Source: Mycteria americana (lineage: Eukaryota; Chordata; Aves; Ciconiiformes; Ciconiidae). Taken from it: a DNA stretch of 64,000 nucleotides. A program made the position numbers and the translations under genes. The notes below the pieces were generated by a model, which did not search any database, was not told the origin of the DNA, and saw only the letters and a list, made by a program, of their open reading frames with translations. How positions within the stretch are numbered: the stretch's first letter is position 1; every line of letters starts with the position of its first letter. Where the stretch lies: the NCBI RefSeq assembly GCF_035582795.1, contig NC_134373.1, positions 31,156,501 to 31,220,500 of the forward strand, given 5' to 3'. This document shows, in pieces, positions 13,171-26,491 of the stretch.

Positions 13171-16100
13171 GCTTTGGTACGTGAACAACCCGATTTTCCT
13201 CTTGTGTGCCATCTCACATGCACTGAAATAGGCTGAATTACAGGATTTTCTCTCTCATATAGTCTGTCAGCTGGTGGTTCTGTTACTTTGGTGGGGGAAC
13301 TGTCTTAGAAATCTCTCTGATCAGTCATTAAATCTGCATTATCTCACTTTTTTTTAAATGTTCTAGCCAATGAGTTTCTCTCAGAGCCGATCTAATTGGT
13401 CCTTAGTGGCAGTCTGAAGGGCAGTCCCTGCAGTGCCCATTCCAAGCACGCAGCCTTCCCACCCAGCCTGCACCAGCAGGGTTATCTGTCAGTCAAACCG
13501 ATGCTCCTAAATGGCTACATCGCCCAACTGGAAAGCAGTCTATGCAAATCTCATAATGAAGCTGTATTATGAACTGGATCCTGAGTGTTCTCCAAAGCTC
13601 TCCCCATCAGTGCATTCAAGTGACTTCTGACTGATGAAATGCTCTTCAGCTAAATGTGCTTTTCATCTCTAAATGTGTTTTCTGTAAATGATTCATAAAA
13701 GTGATTCCAACTGGTATTTTTCAGGTTGCCCTGTAGCCCTGCTGCCAACACATACACCTTGCTGACCACACAGTATAGCCCTGGAGGGGACCTGCAGCTG
13801 AGCTGCTTGTGAGTTGTGCAGGGCTGAAAACCCCAGAGCCCAGCTGCTCTCATCTCATCTGAACAAGAGAGAAACAGTCCCAGAGTCACTTAGTTCACTA
13901 ACAGCCAGAGCAGATCTTGCTCTGCTTGCTGAGCAGTTTGAATGAATTGATACTGAAGGGTGAATGCTGAAACCAAAGGAGGAATGCCTCTAGATACATT
14001 TCCAGTTTTAATGTTCTCTACTTATCAGAACGTGATGGCACCCGACACTGGGAGATCCAGGCAACTATCTGCTTGTTTCCTTCCTGTTTTATTTCTTGGG
14101 GTAGTGCTTACACAGCAAACCACATGCAGAATGCACACAACATTCTTCCTTCTGTGCATCCACATGTGAGCTACTTCTTTGCTGTTACTGATTAACCATT
14201 ACATAATTGAGATTAGAAATACATGCGTGTGAGGAGGGTGACATGGTTGCCAAAGAAAACTCGTGTCCTGCACCTCAAGTATCAGGTCACCAGAGAACTG
14301 AGTGTAAAGAATAATCAAAATGCATATGGCTACTGCTGAAGGTGACTGCATCTCAGTAGGGAATATAGTTCTTTCTCTCTCTGTTATATTTGGCCAGTTG
14401 TACTGTATCAGTGCAAAAAACATTACCCAAACTCAAAAGACTAGCTCCAGTCACTCCAGAAGTCTGTACGGAACTGGTAACAATGTGAATCTTTAAGTCC
14501 TAGAGCATTGCCCTCAATTTGCTTTCTCAAACTGCCTGATCTGAGAACACCACAAATTCTCTACCTGATTCTGTTACCAACTTTGCTGATTTCTATTTTA
14601 AAAAGGTTTTGTTGATTTTTATTTTGTAAATTTTAACCTCTTCAAAAAATATCCCAAGTGCACTGAATATGTCATCTCCTGCCCCAGAACCCATTTGGCT
14701 TAATAATTAAGAGATTGATCACCACTGGCAACAGACATAAAAGTTTAAACTGTGTATAACTGTTGTCTGTACTAATGCAATAAAAGTGGGTTTACTTTTA
14801 CAGTGGTAATTTTAGCAGCAATCTAAATCAACACCCTGTTGATGATCAGACAAATCTTCCTTGAAACAGAAATGCAGTGCAAGTGAGCTAGTTAGTATTA
14901 TGAGCACATTATTGTCTTTACTTTCCGCAATCAGCTTTTATTCATGCTTTTACAATAGGTGTAAATTTTTATATTTCCTTAGGCAAGCAGAAGAATGAAC
15001 TGAACTTCTAGAAAATTACTTAAAATAGGCTATAGTGATAAAAAGTAGACAATCCTGTACAATGTGTAAAAGGTCAATGGCTTAGAGTGCCGAGTACTGC
15101 AAATGGGCAGCCGTGCTATGCTGGGGCTGGCAGTCAGGCAGCTGAAAAAGAAAAGCTTGGCTGGAGTGGTGTTTGAAGTGTGCTGGGGTGTTTTCTGTAT
15201 GGATGTGTGTTGGGGAATTTAGGAGGGGAGAGGGAGAATGATGGGGAGAAAATTCTGTGGTATGAGGCACAGCCACTGGGTGAATGACATGGAAGAGGAA
15301 TCATCTCATGTGAGGATGGAGGACTTGCTCCTGTGACAGACCTGGGCTCCCTCAGCTGTTCCTTGTCCTCATCTCTCAATCCCAGGCTGCCCTCAGCTGT
15401 GACCAGGTGTAGGAGAAGTGAGGGAGACCAGGGAAGTGGCTTTGTACCTTTGTGTGATACAGAGACAAGCACACTGTGCAGAGAGAAGAGCAACTCTGGA
15501 GAGCTCTGGGCTTGATGCTCTCAAGCAGTTTTATGTTCAAGTTTTATTTTCCCATTCTCTTGACAATGTTGCTTTAAAAAGTTGAAAGAAATCATTGAGA
15601 TCTTGCTATATTGAAGTCTCAAGGGCACTCATGGCATGGAAAAGCTTGTTGCTCCACATGACTCTGCTCCCAAGCTGCAGTGGCTCAGACAAGCAATGTG
15701 ATGGCAGCTCACACTCACATTGCTTCCAAGGGTGGAGCTTTTGTTTTTCCTGTTTTCTAGGTCCATCCAAAGGATCCTAGATGAGTCACAGGATGCCCTG
15801 CATGCCTCTCACTGGAAACTCTAGATGGATTTATGCTTGTAGTTGATTTGAGGATCACCATTTTACTTTTGTCAGGAGTGCAATTCCTGTTGGCTTCCAG
15901 GAGAATCTATTCAGCTGAACATCTAGACAGACACATTATTCTTTCTGCTCCTTTAATGTCTCGGTAGTCCTTTGCCATCCTCTTCCAAAACAAGACCACC
16001 CATGAATCAGTTTGAATGCTACATGCAATGTGTTGCTCCCCCCTGACAGGGGACAGCTATTCTGTGTACATGGCTGCACATCAGAAAGTGCTTGGAGCTG

Positions 16101-19100
16101 AGGTCCTGAGGTTGACCTGCCTCAAATAGGAGTCACTGCCCCATGTTTTCCGTTCTGTAATCTTTCAAACCATTCTCCTGTCTGACTGCTGTTTTGTAAA
16201 CTCTCATGAAAGTTGGTTGCAAAGTGTTATCATTGCAATTTTCAAGCAAAAGGAGAGACATGGTGGTGGCAGATTCAGTGCAGCATAACTGAAGGGAGTG
16301 ACAGGCATTACATTATAATTGGCCTTTCTATCTCTGGTCCTTTCTTTATTTTATGAGTAGCAAGATGACAATAAGTCAGCTTAGGTTGACTGTTCCTTGC
16401 CTGCAGAGCCATGCTGGTGTATCAAGAGATGGCTATGTGATGGACAAGTTGAATGTTAAGCTTTGTATGGCCACCAGTCTGGATGATTCCTCATTAAAGC
16501 AGTTCATGTCAGTGCAAGTTCAGATCCTAACATAGAAACAACCTCCTTTGCAACCAACAGGGATGGGATGGGCCATGGCTGGGTTCTCAAGCCTGTTCCA
16601 GTTTGCAGAATAACCCATTTCCCTGGGGAGGAGCAGGCTGCACCTTCTTAAGTTGCTTAGTCAATTTGTTTCACTTAGCAATAGTAGGATGTGTATAGCA
16701 GCCTGGTTTGCTTTGTCCTAGAGAGCTGTGTCTCCAGGGACTCTTAAGTCATCTTATCTGCAGTCAATGACAGATGGGGCTGGCTTTGATATCTGCTTGC
16801 TTTTTCCCTGGGGACTCAAATGGAATCTGTAGCTTATTCTAGGTGGGCTGCTGGAGAGCTACAGAATGGCAGTGCAATTGTACTTTGATACCAGTGAGGA
16901 AATCCAGGGCTGATTACCTTACCATCATGGCTAGAATGAGCATGGAGACTTCCACAGATGATGGAAAGGGAAAAGACCAGGGATGGAGAGTCTGTGGATC
17001 AACAGCCATCCACATATTGAAGAACAGAGAGGCAAACCCATCTGTTAGCTGATAGTGATAGCTCATCCATAGTGACTTGGAGGACAAGTACTCTCCAACT
17101 GCGTGCTGGAAGCAGAAGGTTCAATGAAGTGAGCTTCTGTTGTGTCCCTGAAGCCAAAGAATATTTATTTCAGGAACAACCCAGTGCTAGCAGTGACCTT
17201 TCGTATCCTATCCTTCTTTGGGGCCGGCACTTGGCTCTGGTGCTCTGTGTAAGCCAATCATTTGTCCTGGTTTTGGCTTTCCTTTGCCTTCCCATTTCTG
17301 GCTCACCCTGGTTCATCACATGTCAAATTACTTCCATCCTTGCTGCCTGCCAGCGTGGGGCATGGGCCAAAAATACAGTAGAGCAGAAGATACCACATGC
17401 ATAGCCTGCTTTCACAGGCCAGATACAGCTGTGCAGTCCAAGCCTGTGGCCCCAAAGTTCTTTCCTTAGCTTGTGAGCAAGCAGGGAGCCTGTTGCCTTC
17501 AATGACTCTTTTGCCTAAGAAAGCACTTTGTGACTTGTCCTACAGCAAGGTGTTAAGTGATGCAGACTTGCCCTCTCCAGGCCATCTGTCCAACCTCTGA
17601 TGGAGAAGAGGAGCTGCTCACTGTGCTATCTCAGATGTGTTTGGCCATCCTGCTGTTTGGGCAGACCTGCTGCCCTTCGCTGGCTTGCACATCAATACCA
17701 ACTGCGTCAGGCAACCACCCAATGCATCTGCCACAGCTTTACAAAGCAGCCACAGCTTTCATTGGCATGGCCAGAGTCATCTGTTCTGCATGAATGGGGC
17801 TGACCAGCATCTGGCAAATCTCTGCACCACTGGGATGTGTTGTAAAGAGCAAGGGACTGAGTAGTCCAATAGCATGACTATAGAGCAGGATTTAGTCACT
17901 GTAAGCAATGGCTCTGCCCTGACATGGTTGCCTTTGAGCTTTGAGCTAGAATGAGTCAGTCTCCTTCCCCATTTAAAACCACCTGGATCCACAGTGTCTG
18001 GTAAAGTCATGATATCTGTCACATAGGCAGTTTTTTGGTGTCCATGGCTTCAGTTTCAGTGGTGGGTGCTCTCTCCATGGAAAAGTTTGCTTTGGCAGCC
18101 AGCACATAGCTGAGGTAGCTCTGAGATTCTGCCCCCTCAAGGGAGGGCTGGATGGAGTGGATATGTGGGGCAGATCTGGCCCATGCAGGCAGCAGGTCTC
18201 CTCCACCCTGTGCAAGTAGCCATCCTTTTTGCTCTGCCTTTCCCTAACAGCAAACACAACCCCAGAGCTTGTCCTCCTTGGCTGGCTGGTAAATGAGCCA
18301 TGCTTACTGAAGAGGCAGCTGAGGCAATGTAAACCTGTATTGCCACTCATTGGCAATAACCTGCCTCATTGCATGTGCTTTGTCCACGTCAGTGCACCAT
18401 TAGCGAGGTGAAGTGGCAGAAGAATGCACTGGCAACGCAGTTGTCTCCGGCTCTAGAAGATCTAGGAATGTAATGGTCTTAGAGACTGAGAGATGCACAT
18501 TTCCACCCCACTGAAATGTCTGAGATTTAGAAAATCTTCCTATCTTGAAGCAGAACAAGCTGCCTGCATTTTGAAAAACTGAAAAACATGGCTTGAGTCA
18601 GTCAAAATGTTTTTGACGTTTCCTTTCAAATGTGAGCTTTTACTATGTGTTTGCAGTTTTTTTAACTATAACAACTAAAAAAATCTTTGAAATGACGTAT
18701 TTGAATAATTTTGAAACTTTATTCTCTCATTTCTTACATAAAGACAATCTTCTCCATTCCTTTCCCCTGCAAGCCCACATTTTTCACCAGTCTCAGTGAA
18801 TCCCTACTTCCTGCTTAAAAAAAAAATCAGTTGGTATAATCTAAATCTGCTTGATTCAATTAGAAAGAGCTTTTGTGAAGCTGCAAAGTCAGAGAGTTTA
18901 TCTCTCAAATGCCAAATGGTGGCAAAGAGGTCATCACTGGACATAAAATTAACCCTAGAACCAGTTTTTCCTAGCTTCTAGCTCAGTTTTAAATGCTGGT
19001 AGTTCTGTCTTTGGTTTGAGTCAGGAAATCACAGTAAGAAGCCTCATAAATCACCTAGAAATTATTTGATAGTGAGACATCAAACAGAGATGTGAATCCA

Positions 19101-19740
19101 CATGTTTTACGATCCTAACTGCAAGCAAAGACATTAACTACTCATTCACTGACAGTTGGTTCTGAATCCCTATAACGTGCTTTAAGAAAATGTATGTTTG
19201 TGAGATTTACCCTCAGCTAAGTCTCCCCTCATACTAGGTCTTGTAGGTACTTGACTAATAATGTGAGGCATAAGGGTACGAGCCACCTAACAGCTTAGCA
19301 CCACAGTAGATCCGTTCACTCCTTGCAGCATGTATTGGTTTTTAACTAGACTTTGCTCCAGGTCTGTGTCCCTAGCACACAGAACTGTCTCGTTGGTGAC
19401 AACCCACTGAAATCAGTGGAGTTACAGTCTTATATCTGTGGAGCTGGTCCTACAGGCTCCTCTTGGTTTTATGCAGCCTTGAATGCCATGCCACAACTTC
19501 AGCCCGGTGTGTGACCTGCCATTGGGCGGGACGATGCCTCCTCCAAGGCCAGCATATTAAAATGTCTGAATCTATACATATTCATACGTATTTTGATGAT
19601 ATATGGTGTCTGTAATTTTTTGAACAGGTCAGCCTGAGGAGGATTGAACTGAGGTGCAAAGGAAGCCCCCCTGTCTGGCCAAGATACAGCAGAGGAAATC
19701 TTTGCCATAACCAACGATAACAAACCACACCAATTACTCA
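13171..19740. other. Upstream non-coding DNA, no gene recognised
   Basis: No exon, RNA gene or named repeat recognised. The 13.3-15.1 kb part is AT-rich, with many open frames shorter than 80 codons that mean little in such DNA. Confidence 0.5.
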
Positions 19741-19759
19741 ATTAAAGCTAAACCCAAGA

Positions 19760-20180
19760 CAGTCAATTTAAGAGGCCTTTGGGATTTTTTGAGAAGCATG
19801 AACTCCTAATCAGTGCAAAGGGAATTGCTCCTATTTATTCCAGAGTTGAGGTTGCCCCCAAATTTGCAGATGCTAATTTTGAAAAAGAGAATCAATCATT
19901 AGTTTTTAATAAAGAACTTGCTTCTTGGGAGGTGGGGGGAGCCACTGAAAGCATTTCCCCAGCCGGTTTGGAGTTCATTAGTGCACTGATCAGGGAAAGT
20001 GTGCAAGAAAAGTGCAGTCAGATGAATATTCCTTATTTAACCTCTGAACCAGTAATTCAGAAAAAAAGCAATTTCTTCTAAATCTGAGTTCCAGATGACT
20101 GCCTTTTATCTGAGCTCCATTAAATTATTCCCCTGCTAAATTCTTATGAAATAGGCTGTTTGCTCCAGTAGCAGCTGACT
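19760..20180. promoter_or_regulatory. Candidate conserved non-coding element
   Basis: An AT-rich block with TTTAATAAAG, CATTAGTGCACTGATCA, GAATATTCCTTATTTAA and CCATTAAATTATT motifs. It contains a 100-codon open frame at 19,779-20,081 with no similarity to any protein I know. Conserved enhancers often carry chance open frames of this kind. The regulatory reading is inferred from base pattern only. Confidence 0.25.
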
Positions 20181-23100
20181 CCCTGAGATCATTTTGAAAC
20201 CAAAACATTCTGTTTTCATTAGTAATGATCCATCTTTCACCCTCGTGATGTGAGGGGCTTGAGGAAGGTGTTTGCGCCTAGGTGTCAACTTTCCGCATTG
20301 AATCCCTGTTTCTTCACTGGCGTGGGGACAGGCTGGGTGAGCTGGTTCCTGCTTGTCTCCCTGGCTGTGGGTAGCACTGGGGTACAACAGAAAGACGTGA
20401 GAGCATCTGGCAGCGGTGCTACCTCCAACCAAGTCAAGAGGCAGTGTTCTCGGCCTCATGCTCACTGCACCAGCTGGTAGCTTGATCCCTCTCACCCTCA
20501 TTCCCACTGCAGTGGCTCAGCAAGGTCTCCTCCCTTCAGTCTCAGTTATGATAATTTCTTTCTTCCTTCCTTGGTTGCCCCATGTGATTCATCTCCAGGG
20601 TTTATTTCTGTGTGGCAACCACCAGACATAATTTTTCTACAGTCTCCTGTTTATTCTGGACTTACACACTGCATGTTTCCTACACAGCCCTTTTTAAAAA
20701 CACAGATTTATTTGGTTTTACTGACTCTGGTCAAAGTAGCGGTTCTGAAATCCCATAAGGATGGAGCATTAGGGGAAGACAGATGTGATGAGCTGGGGCT
20801 GCTCCACATACCAAGTGCAGCGGGCTGAAAATAGACTTGACCTTTTTATAAACTGAAGTATTGTCCAGCCCTGTTTTCACTGACCTGATGTATTAATGTG
20901 CTGAGGGGACTGGGCAGGAGAACTGCCTCAGCATTTCCCAGGTGGTGTTTGCCTGGGGTATGTTTGCCTTGACAGATTTCTTCCCGTACATGAACTCTGA
21001 GGCAGAATGAATATTTTATAAAGCTGTTTATATCTCTGTCTATGACTTTTATGGCAAATTGAGCTCCCCTCATGTTGTATTGCTTCTCTTCCTTCCTCTC
21101 CTTGGTGACCTCACAGTCATCAGTGCCTGAATTCCTGCCCTTATGTACCTCATTTTCTCTCTCTGCTGTCTCTGAGGAGGGCTCCATATCCATGACCCAG
21201 CGTATGTGGCTTTGATGCTACTTGCTAGGGTCTGAAGGGCAGTTCGCATGGCTTGAGCAGACTCAGGCCTATCTAGGTGTGTAGAAGACCCCAGAAGTCT
21301 GGAATTCCCTGCCAGGAGCAGCAATGGGAACTGCAAGCTTGTTGCGGGGCTTTCAGGCTCCTGCCTCTGCACTGGGGAGCCTGGAAGCCCCCAGACCCCA
21401 AGGGTTTGCAGGGTCCTCGCCGTGGAAATGAGCTGGGTTCCCTGGGCAGCCAGATGGTACTGAGGTCTGGGGACCCAGGTATCCTCACACCAGTGCAGTC
21501 CTGCCAACATCCAAGGAGGAGGTTCTTCCTATCAAACCATTTTACCACAGGTTTAGTGCTACAGACAAGGCAGTTCCTCCTGCTTCTCAACAAAATAGGT
21601 GAGAGGAGAATCAGGCTCTTAATCTCAAGGGATCCAATGGCATCTTACCATGTCCTCTGAATTATTCTGTCGCAAGCATCTTGAATGTCTGGTTTATCTC
21701 CTCTAAAATGATCAGTACACTGCTTATCAATCAGCCTTATTTAACAACTAACATGCCACAGGTGGTTTAGCAACCTGAGCATTGGGGCTGAAATAATTGC
21801 ATTCGCTGGAGCCCTGTGCCTGAAGCAGGAGGGAGCTGCTGGTGCTTTTGAGATGCTTGGGTGCTGTGGAGATGGGGGCACAGGGTGCCTGGGTGGGCGG
21901 CCAGCTGGCCACCAGTGTCGGGCTCTGTCCTGCTGCAGCATACCAACTCTTGGGAGCAGCAAATTTCAGTTTTACAGTGGATTATGAAAGCAAGGCTGAG
22001 GAAAGTGAAAACTTATTTTCTCTCTCAGGCAATTAAGGAACCCAGGTTATTTTGCCTTAGGAATACAGCTCTACCTGCCTGGCTTGCTCCTACTTCACTG
22101 CAAGCTGCACTTGAATGGCGAAGTGATTCTTGCATGTGTAGAAAGTGGGGGTGCCTGCGAAGTGTTTGGCACTCACAGGAGGACTGGCTTTTTGGAGAAG
22201 CTGAGTAGTCAGTACAGAGAATTTCCCTCCTGCTTGCCATTCACCAAAGCCTAAATCTAATTTTAGGCATTAAGCTGAGTATGAACTCTTGAAAACATAT
22301 GGCATCAATTTTGACTGCTGATCACTTTTGGTAAGTTGGCTTGATACAGCCAAATCCTTTGAGTTGCTTTCCATTCCCCAACAGGCAATGTGAAAAAAGG
22401 AGGAAGCTCTGCGAGACCAGGTCTGGCCAAGCTACCTCCAACATGATTCCTGTTTTAGCTGTCTATCCTCCCTGTAGGACCAGCTGTTTCTACAGGAGCC
22501 CTGCTCTGGAGCATGTGCAAGTCAGAAAGAGACCCCACCAATAACTCTACACTTACAAAGGCACTGAGTGGTACAGAAAATACAAAAGACTCCCCTGAAG
22601 TACATGAATGATGAATTAAAGAGTTAACGAATCCTCAAGAAGCTTTAAGTTTGCATACAGAAATCAGAGAGGGGAGGTTCTCCAGTACATTTCTCTGGCC
22701 AAACCCACAGATGAAGATTAACTGAAAGCCTTCAGGGACAACAAACAGAACAATGTTACTGTGAGGCCAAGAGCTTGTTTCGCCATTTTTTCTCTGTATG
22801 TCAGCATGGTATACAAGTGCTGCTGTGCGTACAACAAGAAATAACCTTATATTCATTCCCTGCATTCATCTTAGACACATCCTGAAGTGTAAACAGTTCA
22901 TAGCGCTCTTTTTCTGTCTTGGACCACTTCACTGCTTCCTCCATGGAAATCCTTCCACCTGGGGACACTCCACCGACACGTTTCTTTGAGACTTGCTGCA
23001 AATATTTCCGTAAGTAACGTGCTTTGATTGTGTTCCTGTTCTTTCCGCGTTCCCTGGCTGGGAGTGCTTGAGCAGACAGACGTTGTGTGAGGAATGTTTG

Positions 23101-23250
23101 TGGGAGTGGGCTGTTTTGAGGCAATCATCCAAAATATCCATGAAAGAGCCTCAGAATGGGAGTTGTGCAAATCTGCACTGTGAACCTGTTTCTAAGGTGT
23201 ATGCTCATCCAGGTGAAAAACTCTGAAGTGTACAATGTAACCTATGTGTC
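20181..23250. other. Upstream non-coding DNA, no gene recognised
   Basis: Several open frames of 100-146 codons overlap on opposite strands at 21.0-21.7 kb. They lack splice-supported continuity or any known domain, so I do not call them genes. Confidence 0.5.
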
Positions 23251-23269
23251 CTGTTGTGCCTGCTTATAT

Positions 23270-23640
23270 TGCAGATCACTAATGCTGGCAAGTACCTGAA
23301 ATTGTTTGCAGAAATAACTTGACAAAAAGTTCTGAAAAACAAATAAACCTAAGAAAAAAACACCTCTGTTCATAGCGGAGGAAAAAAGCAAAAGGCAGAA
23401 ATGAGCAAGCTATTATTATTTTTTGTGAATTAATCACCCATCTCCAGATCTGACAAAATAACTCGGAGGAGGCTGGAGTCTCTTTTTGCTTTGTTTTCAT
23501 CCAGTGCTGGAAGCAAAAGTGCCAGAAATCTCTCTGCAAAGCCTGTTCTGATGAGATTTCCAGCCAGTTTCATGAATCAAGTTAGTTTGGATTAACTGTG
23601 AATAAGCCCTTGGGCAGAACTAGCAAATCATGGGTTCATT
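23270..23640. promoter_or_regulatory. Candidate conserved non-coding element
   Basis: An AT-rich block containing AACAAATAAACC (forkhead type), TATTATTATTTTTTGTGAA followed by TTAATCACC, and AGTTTGGATTAACTGTGAAT. The pattern resembles vertebrate enhancers. No coding similarity was seen. Confidence 0.2.
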
Positions 23641-26105
23641 GATCACACACACTTCTGTGCATGGGGTCTGACCCAACACTCAATAAAGGCAATGAGCAAC
23701 CCACTGGGGCAGCTTATCTGATACCTGTGGAGCCTCTTCGTGGTTCTCTCCAAGGCAGCTGGAGCCAGCTATTCCCAGACACTGGAAACTGGATATGGGT
23801 GATTTTTCTTATGGTCCATTCACCCAATTTATGGGGGTTTGCATCAGGCCCAGGGACAAGTTCTCTCCACCATACATTGCTCATTTAAAAAACTGGTGTA
23901 GCAGATGAGACCTAGTAAGAATCAAGCTCGTCTTTTCCTCCTACTGCTCTGATGCCTTGTTTCCCAGCAGTAATTAACAGGGATAGATGCCTACTTCTTC
24001 TGGGATTGTTTAACGGTGGGGACAGTTTCAGGGCTGTCCCTGGAGGCTGTCTCCACAAGTAACATGTTTTTTAAGTTATGCCCCTCTATTGATCCCTTGT
24101 CTGAACAATTTCCAGCGGTGCTTGCTCTGAGCCCAAGGGTGTCTGCAATCAACCCCGTAATGATATTCGAGGAGAGCACTATTTTAAAAGGCTGCCTCTC
24201 CTGAAGCGTGCTGTGTGTTTTAAGTGTGACAGGCTACACGAGATGACCTGAAACAGAGACATTTGAGAAAGCTTGGGAACTTTTAATCCTTGAGCCTGAG
24301 CCCAGCCATACTTTCTGACTTTGGTTTGGGAGCCTCTGATTCAAACACACCCTTTTCACCTGGCATCCAAGCCTGGAGCACACCACGTCCCCTCTCCAAT
24401 CCAGAGGAGGCCAGAAGTCTTAAAAAAATAAAATTCTATCAGAAGCTTTTGCCTCAAAATGAGTTCTTCAAGATGGTAAGAATGACTGATCTTGTGAGAT
24501 TCCATAACAGTGGAAATTTTGTGAGACTGTCCCCTACCTTGCTTTGAAATGCTCTCCCTTGTGCCTGGGTTCCTCCTGTGCACCCAAATTCCAGCCTCAG
24601 TCTAAGATAAGCAGAAAGTTGCAGCTACTGCTTCAAGACACGGATAAAACCTTTCATACCCCTCTATATCTTAAGGATATTTAAAAAATAGAAGGTGAAA
24701 TATCTACAGAATCAAGCATGGGAAGAACTCTATTTGAGATGAGGAAGAGTGTGAGTTAATGAGGGTTGAGTCTTCGCCAAGTAATTATGGGATAATTAAT
24801 TTAACAAGTTACATCTGTGGACCCAGCTGAGCTGTACTTGTGTGGTGATGGTGAGTTTAAAAGGCAGCATGTCTCACTAGTCTATTTGGGCAGTGTTACT
24901 GAGGGGGTTGGATTTGCTGAATGCTCCTCAGGGGTGAAGCATCAACCTTATGGCATAGGGGTTAGTAGTAATTTCTGAGGTTTGCGTGTAGCACAACAGT
25001 GCTGTTGTAGTGTGACTGCAATGTGCGTAAGAGCTGCTTGCTCTCTAGCTGTTTCTTATCATCCTGCTGCCCTCCTGGTTGTTTTTGCTGTGCTGCCCTC
25101 AATGTATGCTACCCTTGAATACAAATACTGTGAGTTCTCAGTAGACAGGGAATCCTGAGGTCTTTGCTGGGTTTTTTTGGCTTATGAGCACAACTGGAGC
25201 ATGTTTGAAGGACTGGTTTGTATCATAAAGAGGAGGAGAATACAGGTTTCTAGGTTCCCCTTGTATCACAGCTTGACAATCTCTCCTTGCCTTGTAGTCC
25301 TTCTGAGGAATGAAAGAGTTAATGTATTCTCCAGCATCTTTGGTGTTCCTGCAGAATAATCACTGTTTTAAAGATGCCTGTCTTGATATTACAATGTAAT
25401 ACTCTGCCTCACTAAACCCTAAAAATCTGGTGTCTGGTAGATAAAAATCATTGAGAATGATTGTTTCATCTGAAGTATCAATAACTTCAGCAGAGCTGTT
25501 AGGACAACAGCTCAGCTGCTCAGAAAATGGCAAAGAAAAATTTTTTGTGTCAAGTAGCTCACTTTGCTTGCCCTGCAAACTCTAGCTGAGGCTCCTGGGG
25601 GTCAGATTTTCTGGAGGCAGAAATCCAGTATTGAGTGTCTGATGGGGCATCAGGGCTACCAATCCTGCTTGTAAGGCTGTGTGAAAAGCTAATATGTGCG
25701 TTGAGAAATAAAAGCAGTGACTGAATGATAATTTAGGAGTTGTGAGTTCTTGTTTCTGTGGCTGGTTTTCTGCGCAACCTTGGGATAGTTGCTTTTTCTC
25801 CTTGTCCTTACATTGGCTCAATTGCTGGACCAGTCTTGCAGTAGGTGGGAGAGAGTAGGAGATGTCGGACCTCCCATCTGCTTCTTCAAGCAGTCTGGAC
25901 AGCCCCACAGCTACCAGGGTTTCTGCCTGGAGTGACTTGAGTCAACCAAAAGCCAAGGCAGCAGGGCACTATGATCCTTATCTCCATACGGGCTGTCACT
26001 GCGCTCACGAGCAGCTGTAGTGCCAAACTGTGCTTGTGGAGCCAGATGCCATGCTGGAGACGGGACTTGCAGGGGACATCCTCGAGGCACTGGTTTTCCT
26101 TCAGA

Positions 26106-26138
26106 GCTTTTCTTTTAGAAGGCTTTTTCTTTTAGAAG
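26106..26138 (+). repeat. Imperfect 16/17-bp tandem duplication
   Basis: The unit GCTTTTCTTTTAGAAG occurs twice head to tail; the second copy has one extra T. Confidence 0.9.
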
Positions 26139-26470
26139 TCCTCTGTCACTTCTTCCCAGCCTGGTGGCAAAGTTACTTGGGCTGACAGCCCTCAATTTGG
26201 AGGCTGATGCAGGAAGACAGGTTGGAGCGAGCCTGTGTTTGAAGGGGTCTGTGCTGATTAGGGTCAGATGCTATGACCATAGGGGCAGTTAATTGAGGGG
26301 ATATCAATAGCCAGCAGGCCATCTCTCTCTCTAATTTTCCTTTCCTGCCTGTAATTTAATAAAAATACTGAGAGGAAGGCTGCATTAACTTTACTTTTAT
26401 CTTTACTTCTATGACTGCAGTAAAAGCCAGTATTTGAGAAGTCACTGAATACAGGATAGAATTGGTTCTG

Positions 26471-26491
26471 TAATAATAATAATAATAATAA
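26471..26491 (+). repeat. (TAA)7 microsatellite
   Basis: Seven uninterrupted TAA units. Confidence 0.95.

Noticed and set aside
21070..21510. 146-codon minus-strand frame overlapping a 127-codon plus-strand frame
   Set aside because: Opposite-strand frames open together in locally stop-poor DNA; neither resembles a protein.
26471..26491. TAA microsatellite as a regulatory signal
   Set aside because: A plain short microsatellite with no supporting context.
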